Assembly (NCBI GenBank): GCA_033964015.1
Contig: CM066913.1
Span: 6,981,169-7,045,168 of the forward strand
DNA: 64,000 nucleotides
Reading direction: 5' to 3'
Origin: Scolanthus callimorphus
Taxonomy: Eukaryota; Cnidaria; Anthozoa; Actiniaria; Edwardsiidae
Made by a program: the position numbers and the translations under genes. The notes beneath the pieces are model-generated. The model saw only the letters and a program-made list of their open reading frames with translations. It was not told the DNA's origin and searched no databases. Within the stretch, counting starts at the first letter, position 1. Each line of letters starts with the position of its first letter. Shown here in pieces: positions 46,680 through 58,400 of the stretch.

Positions 46680-46826
46680 AATAAATGATAATAATGATTT
46701 ATTCAGTGAAATACCTAAATGGTACTTAAGGGTTACTTCAAATGCAAGTATTTTAATTGAATTCGGAATATTTTAGGTGCATGAACTGCATTCTGATAGC
46801 TCGGAAATGCAGAAAGCATAAATAAA
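46680..46826 (+). terminator. Candidate poly(A) signals of LDLR-like gene
   Basis: AATAAA hexamers at 46680-46685 and 46821-46826, about 300 and 450 bp after the TGA at 46372-46374. Usage cannot be decided from sequence. Confidence 0.35.
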
Positions 46827-48171
46827 ATTATTAATAAGTTGTAAAATCAAGGAAGATTTGCACTTGCAGTGAACACTGCACGATTTTTATGTGTCATTAC
46901 CAATAACGAACTCGCCCCGTTTGATGTCGCTAGGTAACGAAAACTCACGTGATCAGTTTTAACCAATGGGGTCCGCGCATTTTGTCCAGTGCACGAAAAT
47001 TGTATATTAAAACTGGATAATGATTAAGTAATATATGAAAAAAACGTACAAACAAAAAACTATTACAAATCGTGTTCAACTATTTTCAGTATATCCTTAC
47101 TATATTTTGCGCTACACTTAGTTATGTTCTGGCAGGGAAGTGAAGAAATTTAAGAAGATATTGAAATAAACTTTGTCTTCCAAATGCAACAAACGTAGGT
47201 TTATGTGATATATGAGAATTCTTTTGGAGATTCCGTCGTCTCCGCAAAGTGAGGAACGATCGAGAGCGAATAGGCGGCTGAAATTCAGGCAAAATTTGGA
47301 AAAGCCAAGTTGATAATTTATTAGAAGTGATTGATGTTACGGTGCAACATATTCTCACTTGCTGCATTCCATATTGCGATAAAAACATATATAATTCCAT
47401 ACCAATTCCATCCTGGTGATGATTTGGTATACTGTTAGCACGCAGGGTGACATTTAGACTATTTTAAAGCATCCTTTCAGCCGACTCGTATTTTTATGGT
47501 AACTTAATGCTGCTGGTAAGCTTGTTAACTAATGCTTAATTTTTTAAATACTGAACTAACAATTTATGCGAAGTAATTGAGGGGACGAGGCTTTTGGGCT
47601 TACTCGTTTTGGCGGGGTCGCTAGAATATTCACGGTATGGATTGATTCATGGCGTCGGCACTGTTTGCCTATTGTCGGAAAAATCTACACCTTCGTATTT
47701 TATAGTAATCTATTTCTTTATCCTGGCGATAGTGTTTTTGCTTTCCAAAGGCATTTTATGGCCTTAATGAGAATATATTTTTTGTAGCGTTTTTATCATC
47801 ACATAGCAGGCTTGTGTGTAAAATTGTTTGTAAAGATGATGGGCAAAAAAAAATATGATGATATAAATATAGGCTGTTAGGATCTTTTAATTATGAAATA
47901 TCTTGATGTCTCCCTGCTCTGCAGTTCAGAAGATAAGAATTTTATCTGTTATTTTATGTGACGGCTTTTCAAAATGTCAATGTTTAGTTATAAACTCCTT
48001 GGTAATCGCAGATTATTTAAGTGCTTCTTTACTTAAATTATGTTGGATCTGACTTGGTTTCAGAGCTTAGAGAGGAAAATCCTCCCAGCTTTGTATTGTG
48101 AATTTATGAGGCCTGGTTGTTTGATCTATCCTTGGATCCTCGTTGCTTGTTATCCGACACCTACAATTTAA
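46827..48171. other. Intergenic, no supported gene
   Basis: AT-rich sequence with no recognisable exon on either strand. A CACGTG-N11-CCAAT pair sits just outside the candidate 3' UTR at 46946-46967. Confidence 0.5.
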
Positions 48172-48301
48172 GCCTCGTTTCCATATAGTCGTATCAGTAA
48201 TCCCCGTCGTATCAGTCGACCGTGAAACAATAGAATAATTCCAAATTCTATTGTTTCACGGTTGACTGATACGACTGATACGACGATATGGAAACCGGGC
48301 T
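48172..48301. mobile_element. 130-bp hairpin element, TTAA-flanked
   Basis: CGTTTCCATATAGTCGTATC is mirrored by GATACGACGATATGGAAAC, and TGTTTCACGGT by ACCGTGAAACA. TTAA occurs at 48168-48171 and 48302-48305. Confidence 0.78.
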
Positions 48302-48612
48302 TTAACCTGCGTCCGCACGGTGCACTAATGTGAACTCACGAGTTTTTTCGAGTGACCAAGCTAAAATTCGGGCGCAGCACTGGTGACCGAGTACAAGGGA
48401 CCGGACCTTGTACTCGGGCGCTTGTCCTCGGGAACCGTGACCGGGCACCAAGTGTGTACGCAGCCTTAGACTCTCTCGTTAGCTGGAAATTGAGCGCGCA
48501 AACAAACTCGAATCACGGCTTTCTCTCAATTTACGGACGTTCGCCAAAGAAAGGAAAAGGACTGCAAGCAGTCTATCGGATCCAAGTTAGAATTTAAACA
48601 CCTCGAAATAAG

Positions 48613-48835
48613 GCTGGGGCCAATAACCAGTTCAGTGTTTGATTCAACTTCATTCGACATTTGTTGCGCGAAACATGTTGAAAGATGTTGAATGTGTGCC
48701 AGAGAGCAGACCACGTTCAACTATTTTGAATTGGTTTGGCAATTGAAAATCCGCCCATTGAATATCATTCAATATGGTGCGTCCAACAAATGTTCATTGA
48801 TGTGGAATCAAATGCTGAATTGGTTTGGCCCCAGC
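48613..48835. mobile_element. Inverted-repeat MITE, GCTGGGGCCAA ends
   Basis: GCTGGGGCCAATAACCAGTT faces AATTGGTTTGGCCCCAGC. The interior is AT-rich with TTCAACATTT-like subrepeats. Target duplication not clear. Confidence 0.65.
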
Positions 48836-50333
48836 ATTAGCTCGAAGAAAAGCTATATTAAAAAAAAATAACCTTAGGCGCTCAGCTAGCGGAATAACAG
48901 ATAAAATTCTTATCAAATTCTTATCTTCTATGTATTTATGCTGACTGCAAGCGATTAGATGGTAAGCGGAACTCATCCCTGAAATTTGTGTATCACATAT
49001 TTTTGTTTTCAGTGGACAGAGTCTATTTTTGAGAGCCCTACTATGTACAAAAAACATTAGAAATATTGATATAAGAATTATGTAAATATTTGTACATTTA
49101 GCAAATTTAACAAATTCGCAGTTTATATTACTTGACTATAATATTTGTATGCAAATTCGAGAAAATTCGTATTTCTCAAATTAATAATTTTTGTTTCGGC
49201 AAAGATATTATAAGGGTACACGTACAGAATATAAGTTGTATGGTTATGAAGGGTATTTATATTTGATCCGGTTAAGTACATTCAGACTTTACCAAACAGT
49301 TCTTAATTACTGGGTGAGAGTTTGAATTCGCGTGTATCATGAAAAATTTGAGTTCACACGAACGTTTTCTTTGTTTGGCTGCTGTCCAAGGCATTTGCAT
49401 TAATTCTTTCATGGCTTCACGAAGGCAGTTTATTAGTTCAGTTTATTGTGCACTATGCACTATGCATTATGGAGAGTTTCTGTGTTATTTTAATGCCTTT
49501 CTACTAGAACAACCAAAAAATGCTAGAAATTGAGCCACGGCTCTGTTGAATTAATGTACCACATTAATGCATATTAACCTCTATTCATTGGTTTGGCTGC
49601 TGACTACGGTTTCAGATACAAAGTTTTACCTTGAAAATTCAGAATAAGTAAATAATTGCGAGGTACCGCCATAGATTTTTAGGTGTTGCCTTCATTGTTT
49701 TAGTGTGATGTCTTCAACACTTTGAAGCAATTTTTCTGTAGAAGTTATTTAATTTATTTAAAATATCAGTTTCGTTCCTACAATTGTGATAAATATTTTC
49801 AGTCGGTCAGTCTCATTCAGTAAGTACCTTTTGCATGATGAAGCGCGCAGGATCTTTCTTATCAATCCCATAATGCACTGCTTCGCCGTCATTTTGAAGC
49901 CATCTAAATTCCGAGACTTGCAAACGCAATAATCTTGTCAGTTTCTAATGCACTAATGCATTGAAATAACAAAGCAATGCATATATGGGAAGGTGAAGTT
50001 CACTTCTTTAGAATGTGTTTTACTGTGCAACTAGCTATCACTAAATGGCTTTTATCTTCGCGCCATTGCTTTGTCCACGTTCGCGAAGATGGGGTTAGGA
50101 TTTTGATGTCACTGGCCAATCAGCTAGACGCAGAAAATAAAGATCGGAAAATAGGAGAATGTTAGGGCCTTTGGTCAGCTTCTTTTGCTCCATATAGACC
50201 AGGCATTTGAGGTATCTCACTAGCAAAAAAAGGTCTACTGTTTTATCTAATCACTGCATTCATTACTTTTCTTTTTTGAAGCAATATCACCAAGGGCTTT
50301 TGGCACCTGAACGTTAAATGAGATTTCAAATTT
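48836..50333. other. Intergenic; one small inverted repeat
   Basis: CCCATAATGCACTGCTT (49867) and the complement-like AAGCAATGCATATATGGG (ending about 49989) form a weak terminal inverted repeat of about 120 bp. No gene is supported. Confidence 0.45.
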
Positions 50334-50519
50334 AACAAATAGATCTTGTTTTGCGTGCGTGTGTACTGTAATAGATACACAGATGACGTCACAGAATGTC
50401 ATGAACAAAAAAATTCGTCTCGTTGCGTGACTGTTGTTCATGACATTCTGTGACGTCTTCTGTGTATCTATTACAGTACATACGCACAAAAAAACCAGAT
50501 CTATTTGTTTTATACAACA
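50334..50519. mobile_element. 186-bp foldback element
   Basis: AACAAATAGATCTTGTTTTG faces CCAGATCTATTTGTT, and GTAATAGATACACAGATGAC with ACAGAATGTCATGAAC is mirrored. The loop is about 30 bp. Confidence 0.82.
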
Positions 50520-51231
50520 ACAAACAGGGATTTTTGTCAACCGTGTATCTACTCTTATAGCAACATGGCTCTCGACCAATCAGAGCGCGCGATTTACAAG
50601 TGTTGTATAATTTGTAATAACCAATGTGTAAAAGGGTTAAAATATTCAGTATGACTTGTACATATTTGTATAAAATATAGAAAAACTATATGGCAATTTG
50701 CCTTTGTAATGTACAGTATTACAGTAACCAATAAAACTGATTTTCAACATAAGTCCTATGGAGTGAATTGTCTCAATACCTAATTGGGTAGTCGATCGGA
50801 AATAAAGGAATCTGTCCTATCGTAAGTGGCAAGACGTTTCGGTTTGGTTTGGTTGAAAAGCAGCGGTGTTGCCAGAAATTGGCCAACGGGCGGAGGGAGG
50901 TAGTATTTAAGTGCTTCAAAATAGGGAGGCCGTGCTCTCTGGGCCCCCTCTGGATACGCGTGGTCAATGACACCCAAATAACCGCCATTCTGCTTACCAG
51001 AAAATATACAACAGAAATAAGGGAGATCACTGTGTCCCAGTTCTAATGTTTTAGACACTGTAAATGCTGAAGGGAAAGTCACGGGCCTATTACTCAACCC
51101 GATCTACACTATTAAAATGTACACCCATTGTGTTTTCCTCGTAAATAAATAATTGTATAAAGCAGACTGTAAACCAAACGCAAAGTAAATACACGAATTC
51201 GTGAACAAAACGTATAGGGTAAACGCAGAGT

Positions 51232-51461
51232 AATAGGACATTTGCACTAAGTGGGTCACGTGACCCCAACTACCCCTTAACGAGATGGTTTGTCACAATC
51301 AATTCCAGAAATACAAATAACCAACTGATATTAGTCAGAAACTCAAGTTTCAGCTTAAAATCTCTAACCTGGAGCAAATGGCAGCGAGTTGAATTTTCAA
51401 GATTTTATCCAGAATGTGTGGGATTTGGGTCACGTGACCCTGTTAGTGCAAATGGCCTATT
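51232..51461. mobile_element. 230-bp inverted-repeat element
   Basis: AATAGGACATTTGCACTAA faces TTAGTGCAAATGGCCTATT, each followed inward by the palindrome GGGTCACGTGACCC. Confidence 0.8.
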
Positions 51462-51869
51462 CCAGCTCATCTGAAATAGAGTCTTCCCAGACTTCCACAA
51501 GCTTGATTGTGGAAATTCTCAGGCCCGAAAAACTTTGCTTTACAATTCTAAATTGATTCCAAAGTTTTTCGTTTCATTTTCTGCCGGGCTGATTTAAAAA
51601 GAAAAAAAATCGGGCTCGAGAATTCTCGGGTCTTCGAGAAATGGTGCAACCTCGTGACCGGTAAGGGAATGACATTGTGGGTTCCCTGTGTCGTAATTTA
51701 AACCGGTTACTGCTTGTTTACTGCTGGGTCGTTTGATGACACTGAAGTTTCTAATCGTACTTGATGGCGCTCCTTTGACTATGCCTGCATTGTTTTCTTC
51801 ATCAGCCTTGGAAACGAATCTAGATTTAAGTTGGTACGATTTTTAAGATGTAATTTTTAACGTTTACTA

Positions 51870-51926
51870 CTACAGACTTTGACACTTCCATTAGAAAATA
51901 CTGTACTTCCGGTTTTCCATTTGAAG
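51870..51926 (+). other. Possible 5' UTR exon of the KH-domain gene
   Basis: A strong donor (GAAG|GTAAGT at 51927) precedes a plausible acceptor at 52399-52400 (TGTGCCTTAG), which lies 21 bp before the first in-frame ATG (52422). The exon start and its use are inferred. Confidence 0.35.
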
Positions 51927-52421
51927 GTAAGTTTCGTTTTCGATTTCACCACAGGGTGTTTGTCGAGTTTAATTATAGAACGTAAATAATATAATAACTT
52001 GATTATCTACAATAGTAAGACTTCATTTAGTAAGATATCCGCGATTATTAAATCGACTTGTACGAGAATTATTTGTGTTTCTAAACTCCACTTCCGCTTA
52101 ATTGTTTGTTTTCTTGGAATCGGTCTTCTCTGAATGTCCTGTCAATTTCTAGGGTTTACATAATAGTGTAACTTTCTATCTATAACTTGGCAAATGAACA
52201 AAAAGATGCAACAGATCTTTTTCACACTGATGATCTCTTTTCCTAGGCAAGATAGCGATTTCTTTAAGTTTAATTGCGATTGGCAAGGTGGCGAGAGAGA
52301 AGCGCCGACCGCGGCAAAACCTCGAAAATTGATTAGCAGGAACCAAGAAGCCATTTTGTGACAATCACTCGGTTCACCTTTTACTGATTTTGTGCCTTAG
52401 AACAGACCAGCGCTCGTCTTG

Positions 52422-55400
52422 ATGCAGTCTTATAAAAAGGTTGTACCCGTTCCTCAGTGTGCCAGGGGATGTATTATCGGAAAAGGCGGAAGTATGATCC
52501 GAAGGATTTTCGAGGCAACGGGCACAAGGGTGCAAATGAATGACGATGGAGCACATCTTATGGGGACTGGATATGGAATAACAAAAGCAGAGGAAATGAT
52601 CATTGATATTATTGTAAGTATTGTTAGGGACTGTTCGTTAATTACGTCGCAGGGGGGGCTAGTGGTTTTATAGGGGGGGGGGGGGGGGGGGTGAATTTTG
52701 CAGAACGTTGAAAAATTTGGGGGTAAATTTTTAGAACATGCGAAACTTTTGGGGGGTGCATTTCAGTGTCATGCTAATTTTTAAGAGACTAGGATTGAGA
52801 TTGAGTGCAAATTGCGTGAAACACAAAGCACTCCGGAGTGCCCTGGGCCAACTAAAGATTTCCTACTAAAGATTTCTATCGAACTTCTCCTCTCTTTTGT
52901 TGCCAGTTTAGAGCTTGTTCTACCCTCTACATCCTCTTCAACAATCATACTTAGTTAGACGCCATTTTGATACTAGCTTACTAGCTAAGTCGATTAGCGT
53001 GCAGGGGGGGGGAATAAAATTTCAAATAGCCGTTTTTTCGAAGGGGGTAGAAATTGAAACTACGTTTTTTGAACGGGGGTAATTTTTCACAAAACCTACA
53101 AGCAGAAAAAACCATCAGCCCCCCCTGCGACGTTATTAACGAGCAGTCCCTTACTCAAATGACGTATTCTGCCCCCCCCCCCCCCATTTTTTGGTCGGGG
53201 ATGATCGTCAGAAATTTTCAGTTTAACCCTTAAAAGATACCAAACATGGCTTGGCTCAAAAAACTTGTTACCCTAAAAGATTAGGTCTTATATGCCCAGT
53301 AGACGCGAAGGAGACAGCTAACAGGTAAAAGATATACCCCAAGGGGGTACTTGGATATAAAAATGACGGGGGGTTCAACTTATTTTTTTGGGTATAAATT
53401 TTATGGCTCAGGTATTTTCTTGGTATGAAATTTGGAGCTCCTTCGTACCCCCCCCCCCCCCCCCCCCGTCACTTTTATATCCAAGTACCCCCTGGGAGAT
53501 ATACCATCAACAAATTTCCGTGTTTGAGTAAAATGATGCCTTTAATGTTGTTTAATTTTTTCATCTTCTCATTTAGTAATCTCTCTTTCTTACACGGTTT
53601 AAGACAAAACAATTTGGACACATATTTCGGCCCTAAAAGATACCAATCTCCCTAAAATTGATTTCCCCATGATTTTAACCCCAAAAGATACGACGATCAT
53701 CCCCAACCAAATAATATGGAGTCCCCCCCCCCCCTCCCCCCAGGGTGTGGTGTCTGGCTGTCCTGAGCTTTTATGGCAAAATTAAAGGGTCAAAAACATT
53801 TTTTACTATCTTCCTGACTTAAATAGTGAGACTTTCATTGTTCTTCCTCAGACAAAAAGAGTAAGGTTGCAGGAAAATAAAACCACAATGTCTATTCCAA
53901 GTGGAATGAATGGCTACATAATAGGAAGAAAGGGAAGCCGAATCAAGCAAATAATTGAGGAAAGTGGAGCATCTGTAAAAGTTGAGGATATGAAGGTCAT
54001 CATACAGGGATCAGATGAGCAACGAGCAAAAGCACAAACACTGATCAATGAAGCTCTGAAAATGGCCGAAGAGGATCCTTTTCAGGGAGCAGTCAAAGTT
54101 TGTGTCCCTGAAAAGTTTGCTGGCCTTGTTATTGGAAGTGGTGGAGGAAATTTGAGGAAAATAAAGGATGAAACAGGCACTGCTATCACATATAGAAATG
54201 AAAATTTTCTCATCAAGGGGGAGGACAAACTGCAAGTGGATAAAGCTGTCTTAAGGATCAAGCGTGAAATTGTAAGTCCTAGATTTCATGTATAATTGTG
54301 CTCTTAAACCATTTTTACATAGGTTGCCATGTTTTGCCCTATGTAAATGGATCCTGGATGCCACATGCTGGATCCCGGATGCCGCACCTGTGGATCCCGG
54401 ATGCCACACTCTGGATCCTGGGTCCCGTACTCTGGATCACAGATCCCAAACCTCAAATTTAGCTTGATCCCAGATCCTCTTACATACAGCAACATGTTTT
54501 ATGAGAGCAAGTGAACAACATGAAGTCCAATGAAGGTCTTGGTGGCTTGATCTACAAAACTTCAATGCTTATGCCAGAAAAGAACCATGCCCCCAGCATG
54601 GGTGAATTGGAAATTCCAAAGGGGTGAGGGGGATCAATAGGATTTTTTTGGTCCCTAAATTTTCACTTTCCAGCACCATTTCTGTCAACATTTCTGAAAT
54701 TCCACCCTGCTTTTTATTTCCCATACAATGACTGTATTTTTTCAAGAAATTCCTGGGCATCCAGCTGTGAAATGGTGCCCCGGGAGGTGGAGCTTTTCAG
54801 CCCCATTTGGTGGGGCAGAAGTCAGTCTTTGCTTCCCATCCAAAACCAATCCCCACCTATGTCCTGGGTAGCATAGATCGGGGTTGTGATATACTTTGAC
54901 TGGTGCATAAAAGGCTGAGCTCTGAAAACTGTTACATTTCAAATTTTGTAGGGTTTTAAGATACGCCTTCGTAATGAAAATGAGAGTGGAAATATGAAGA
55001 TTACTTATGTGGATGGATCAGATCTCAGTGAAGACAACATGTTTAAGCTTGAAATGGTGGACCCAGATAAGTACAAGCTGATATTAATAGAGAAACCCCT
55101 TTCCGAGGTAAGTCATCGTATCGGATTTTTACTTGTCATAAAATGCTTTTCAGAGCCGTTGGATTAGTGTGCATGCAAATAAATACATATATGTTAACTG
55201 GCTGCAGAGGTCCGTATAGGGAAAAACTAGGGAAGAACGTTGACCAGCGCCATAGTGTTATATGGCTAGGTTGTGTTTATGTAGGCATTGGGCACCCTGT
55301 GTATATCAACCTCATGGTTAGTGGTCATGTGACCACGAACCTTCGTTCACGGTCCGGGCGCCATTAGGGACTTTAAGATAGTCGACTACGGTAGGTTGGG

Positions 55401-58400
55401 ACGGTTGGAGGCGCATACGAGGACCTGGGGCGAGTACGGTCAGATGGCGCGAAAAATGTCAGCTTTAGATGCGGACGACAACAACAAACTACGGTCAATC
55501 GAGAAGTTGTCTCCATGTCTTTTGAAGACGTGCGAAATTCTCTGGTTTTTGCGCTTACAGAAGGCTTAATTACTGAAGAAGAGTTTCTTATTTTATACGT
55601 GGAATACGAGTCCGTGAATCCACTGTATCCTTACTGGGAATTCGAGCCATTCTGTCTTGATTCCTTGAGTTCAAGCGAGTGCAAATCCGAGTTTCGCCTC
55701 GAAAAGAACGACATTCCAGTTGTTGCCGAGGCCTTGCGAGTTCCTGCAAGGTTTAGGTGCCCACAGGGGACAGTTTGCGATGGATTGGAGGGATTGTGCA
55801 TTCTCCTGAGAAGGTTTGCATATCCATGTCGGTTTTTTGACCTCATACAAAGATTTGCCCGCCCGGTACCAGAACTGAGTTTGATAACAAATACTGTTCT
55901 CGACTGGATCTACAATCAACATGGTTTTCGATTGACCTCATGGGATCAAACATTTCTTACACCTCCGTTCTTGGAATCTTATGCTAGAGCAGTTGAACTA
56001 CAAGGGAGTCCTTTGAGGAATTGTTTTGGATTTATAGATGGGACAGTTCGGGAAATATGCAGACCAGATACAAATCAACGGGTGGTATACAACGGTCATA
56101 AGAGGGTGCACGGACTAAAGTTTCAGTCAGTTGCATTACCAAACGGTCTTATAGGGAATTTGTATGGCCCTGTTGAAGGACGTCGTCACGATGCAGGTAT
56201 GCTAAAGGATTCTGATCTCCTACGCGATCTTACAAGAGTGGCATTGAACACCAGAGGTGGGGTCCTTTGTTTATATGGAGACCCAGCCTACCCTCTTCGT
56301 CCTACTCTTATGGGACCATACCGCCTTGGAGATGTGCCAGTCCTCACACCCGATATGGAAGCATTTAACACAGCGATGAGCTCTGTCAGAGTTTCTGTTG
56401 AGTGGCTTTTCAATGACGTGTCAAATTACTTCAAGTTCATTGACTTCAAAAAGAACCTCAAGATAGGAATGAGCGCAGTTGGGAAACAGTATATAGTCTG
56501 TGCCCTTCTCAGGAACATATTAACTTGTCTTTATGGCAACATTACCTCAGATTTTTTTCAAGTAGAACCACCATCCGTTCATGACTATTTGGCATAGACA
56601 AGTTGGCAAAACCAGGTTACCAAATTGAAAATTATGAAAAATCTAAATCAACCATGCATTATTATCTTGGCTAGTTCTTTTTGAAAATAATCTGAGGCTT
56701 GTAGGCTTAGCCACTTATAGACCTTAACAGTTTACAAACCCAATAAAAGAACAGGTGTTTTTGGGATTCATCCTGATTTTGTTCTTGTAATAAACAGCTA
56801 ATTTCCCCTCCCAAGATTTTGAGTGTTGATATTACAGGACAGGGTATAAAATTTTTAATATAATAGCTAAGAACTTGCAATGGTATTAGAAAATCCAAGA
56901 AAAGATCCACTCCTCAGCCAGAGGGATTCACCTGAAGACTCCTAAAAAACCTGTGTTCTATTGGAAATAATAATGAAAAATACAGTGATTTTTTTAGAAA
57001 TAAGAAGATACAGCCTCCCTCTGTAATGTCAAATTCCCTCCATGGTGGGTGTAGATCTATTTGGTAATTACATACCTTGTAGCTGATACATTCTGGAGAG
57101 GATTTGGGGAAAAATAATAAAATCTACAGGCTTATGAGGATTCATTTTAACCACAGTGAGGATTCATGAATGGCCTAGAAAAACAGCCTAGATCATGTAA
57201 CATTTTTCCAACTTTTATCATGAGAAAATCAAATAGATCTCAAATGTGACAAACATACATGCTTACAGATAGCAAAGAATTTGTAGGAGTCCATGATAAA
57301 TTACAGTAACACCCGCATATAAGAACAAAACAAGATCAGCCTAAGAATTGTAATCTTGTTCTTATTAAATGGTAAGAATGTCATAATTACAACACATGTA
57401 AGTTTGTTTGCTGTCAGATAACTACATAACTCTATCAGCTGTCAAGCTGTCTTGTTTTGGCATTAATGTAATCAAATCAAAGATTAACTAATTATGTATG
57501 TTTAATTTTCCAAAAATATGCTAATTATGATATCTCTAGCAACATGTTTTGGAGAGTATTACTAAATAAAAAATGAAGAACATTTTAAGAACATTTTGAG
57601 GCTGATTTGTCATTAAGCACCCCATAAATAAGAATTCAATCAGCCTGACCCCTGAAATTGTGTGTTCTAATATGCAGGTGTTTACTGTATCTTATCCAAT
57701 TTTGACTAGAGTATATAGCTATTCTAAAGCAGGTTGTAGTAAGCAAGGAAGATCTGGGATGCTAGTAGGAAAAATATAATAATAAGCATGAGAATGGGTA
57801 TATTCACATCCATTCTCTCTACTGAGTGACAACAAACTTTTTTGAAATAGTTATAAAAGCATGTTTTACAAAACAAAACCCTCCATGCGGATTAGTATAA
57901 TGTAATTACTTTGCTTGGCTAAATCACCATTGTAACTTTATGCATTTAGCTGTATTTTACTAAACCAACAGAACATTAAAATATTCTGAACTAAGATCAC
58001 AAGTAATTGTGTTAAAATCTTCCATTCTAAGTATCAAATATAAAAAAAAGCTTTGTGTAAAGTTTGCCTTAGAAGTTCACTCCTTTGACATTTTCTGAAG
58101 CATCACCACCATCAACTGTTGCATCTGCTGGGCCTGCTGTTGTTGCATTGTGAATTGCTGCTGCTGCTGAAGTGCTTGCTGCTGTATGTGCTGTTGCTGT
58201 TGTAGCATTTGCTTCTCAAACTGCTCTTGACGCTTACTTTGAAGTGCTATTTCATCTCTTCGAATGCCCATTTCCTCCTTTCGTAGTTCTGCATCATCCT
58301 GTCGTTTTGTCTCTAGAAATTCTAGAGCACCCCCACTTCCTCGTCTTCTTTTCCGCCCTCTCCCTCCACTATGAGCACCCTCATCATCCGAGTCAGCTGC

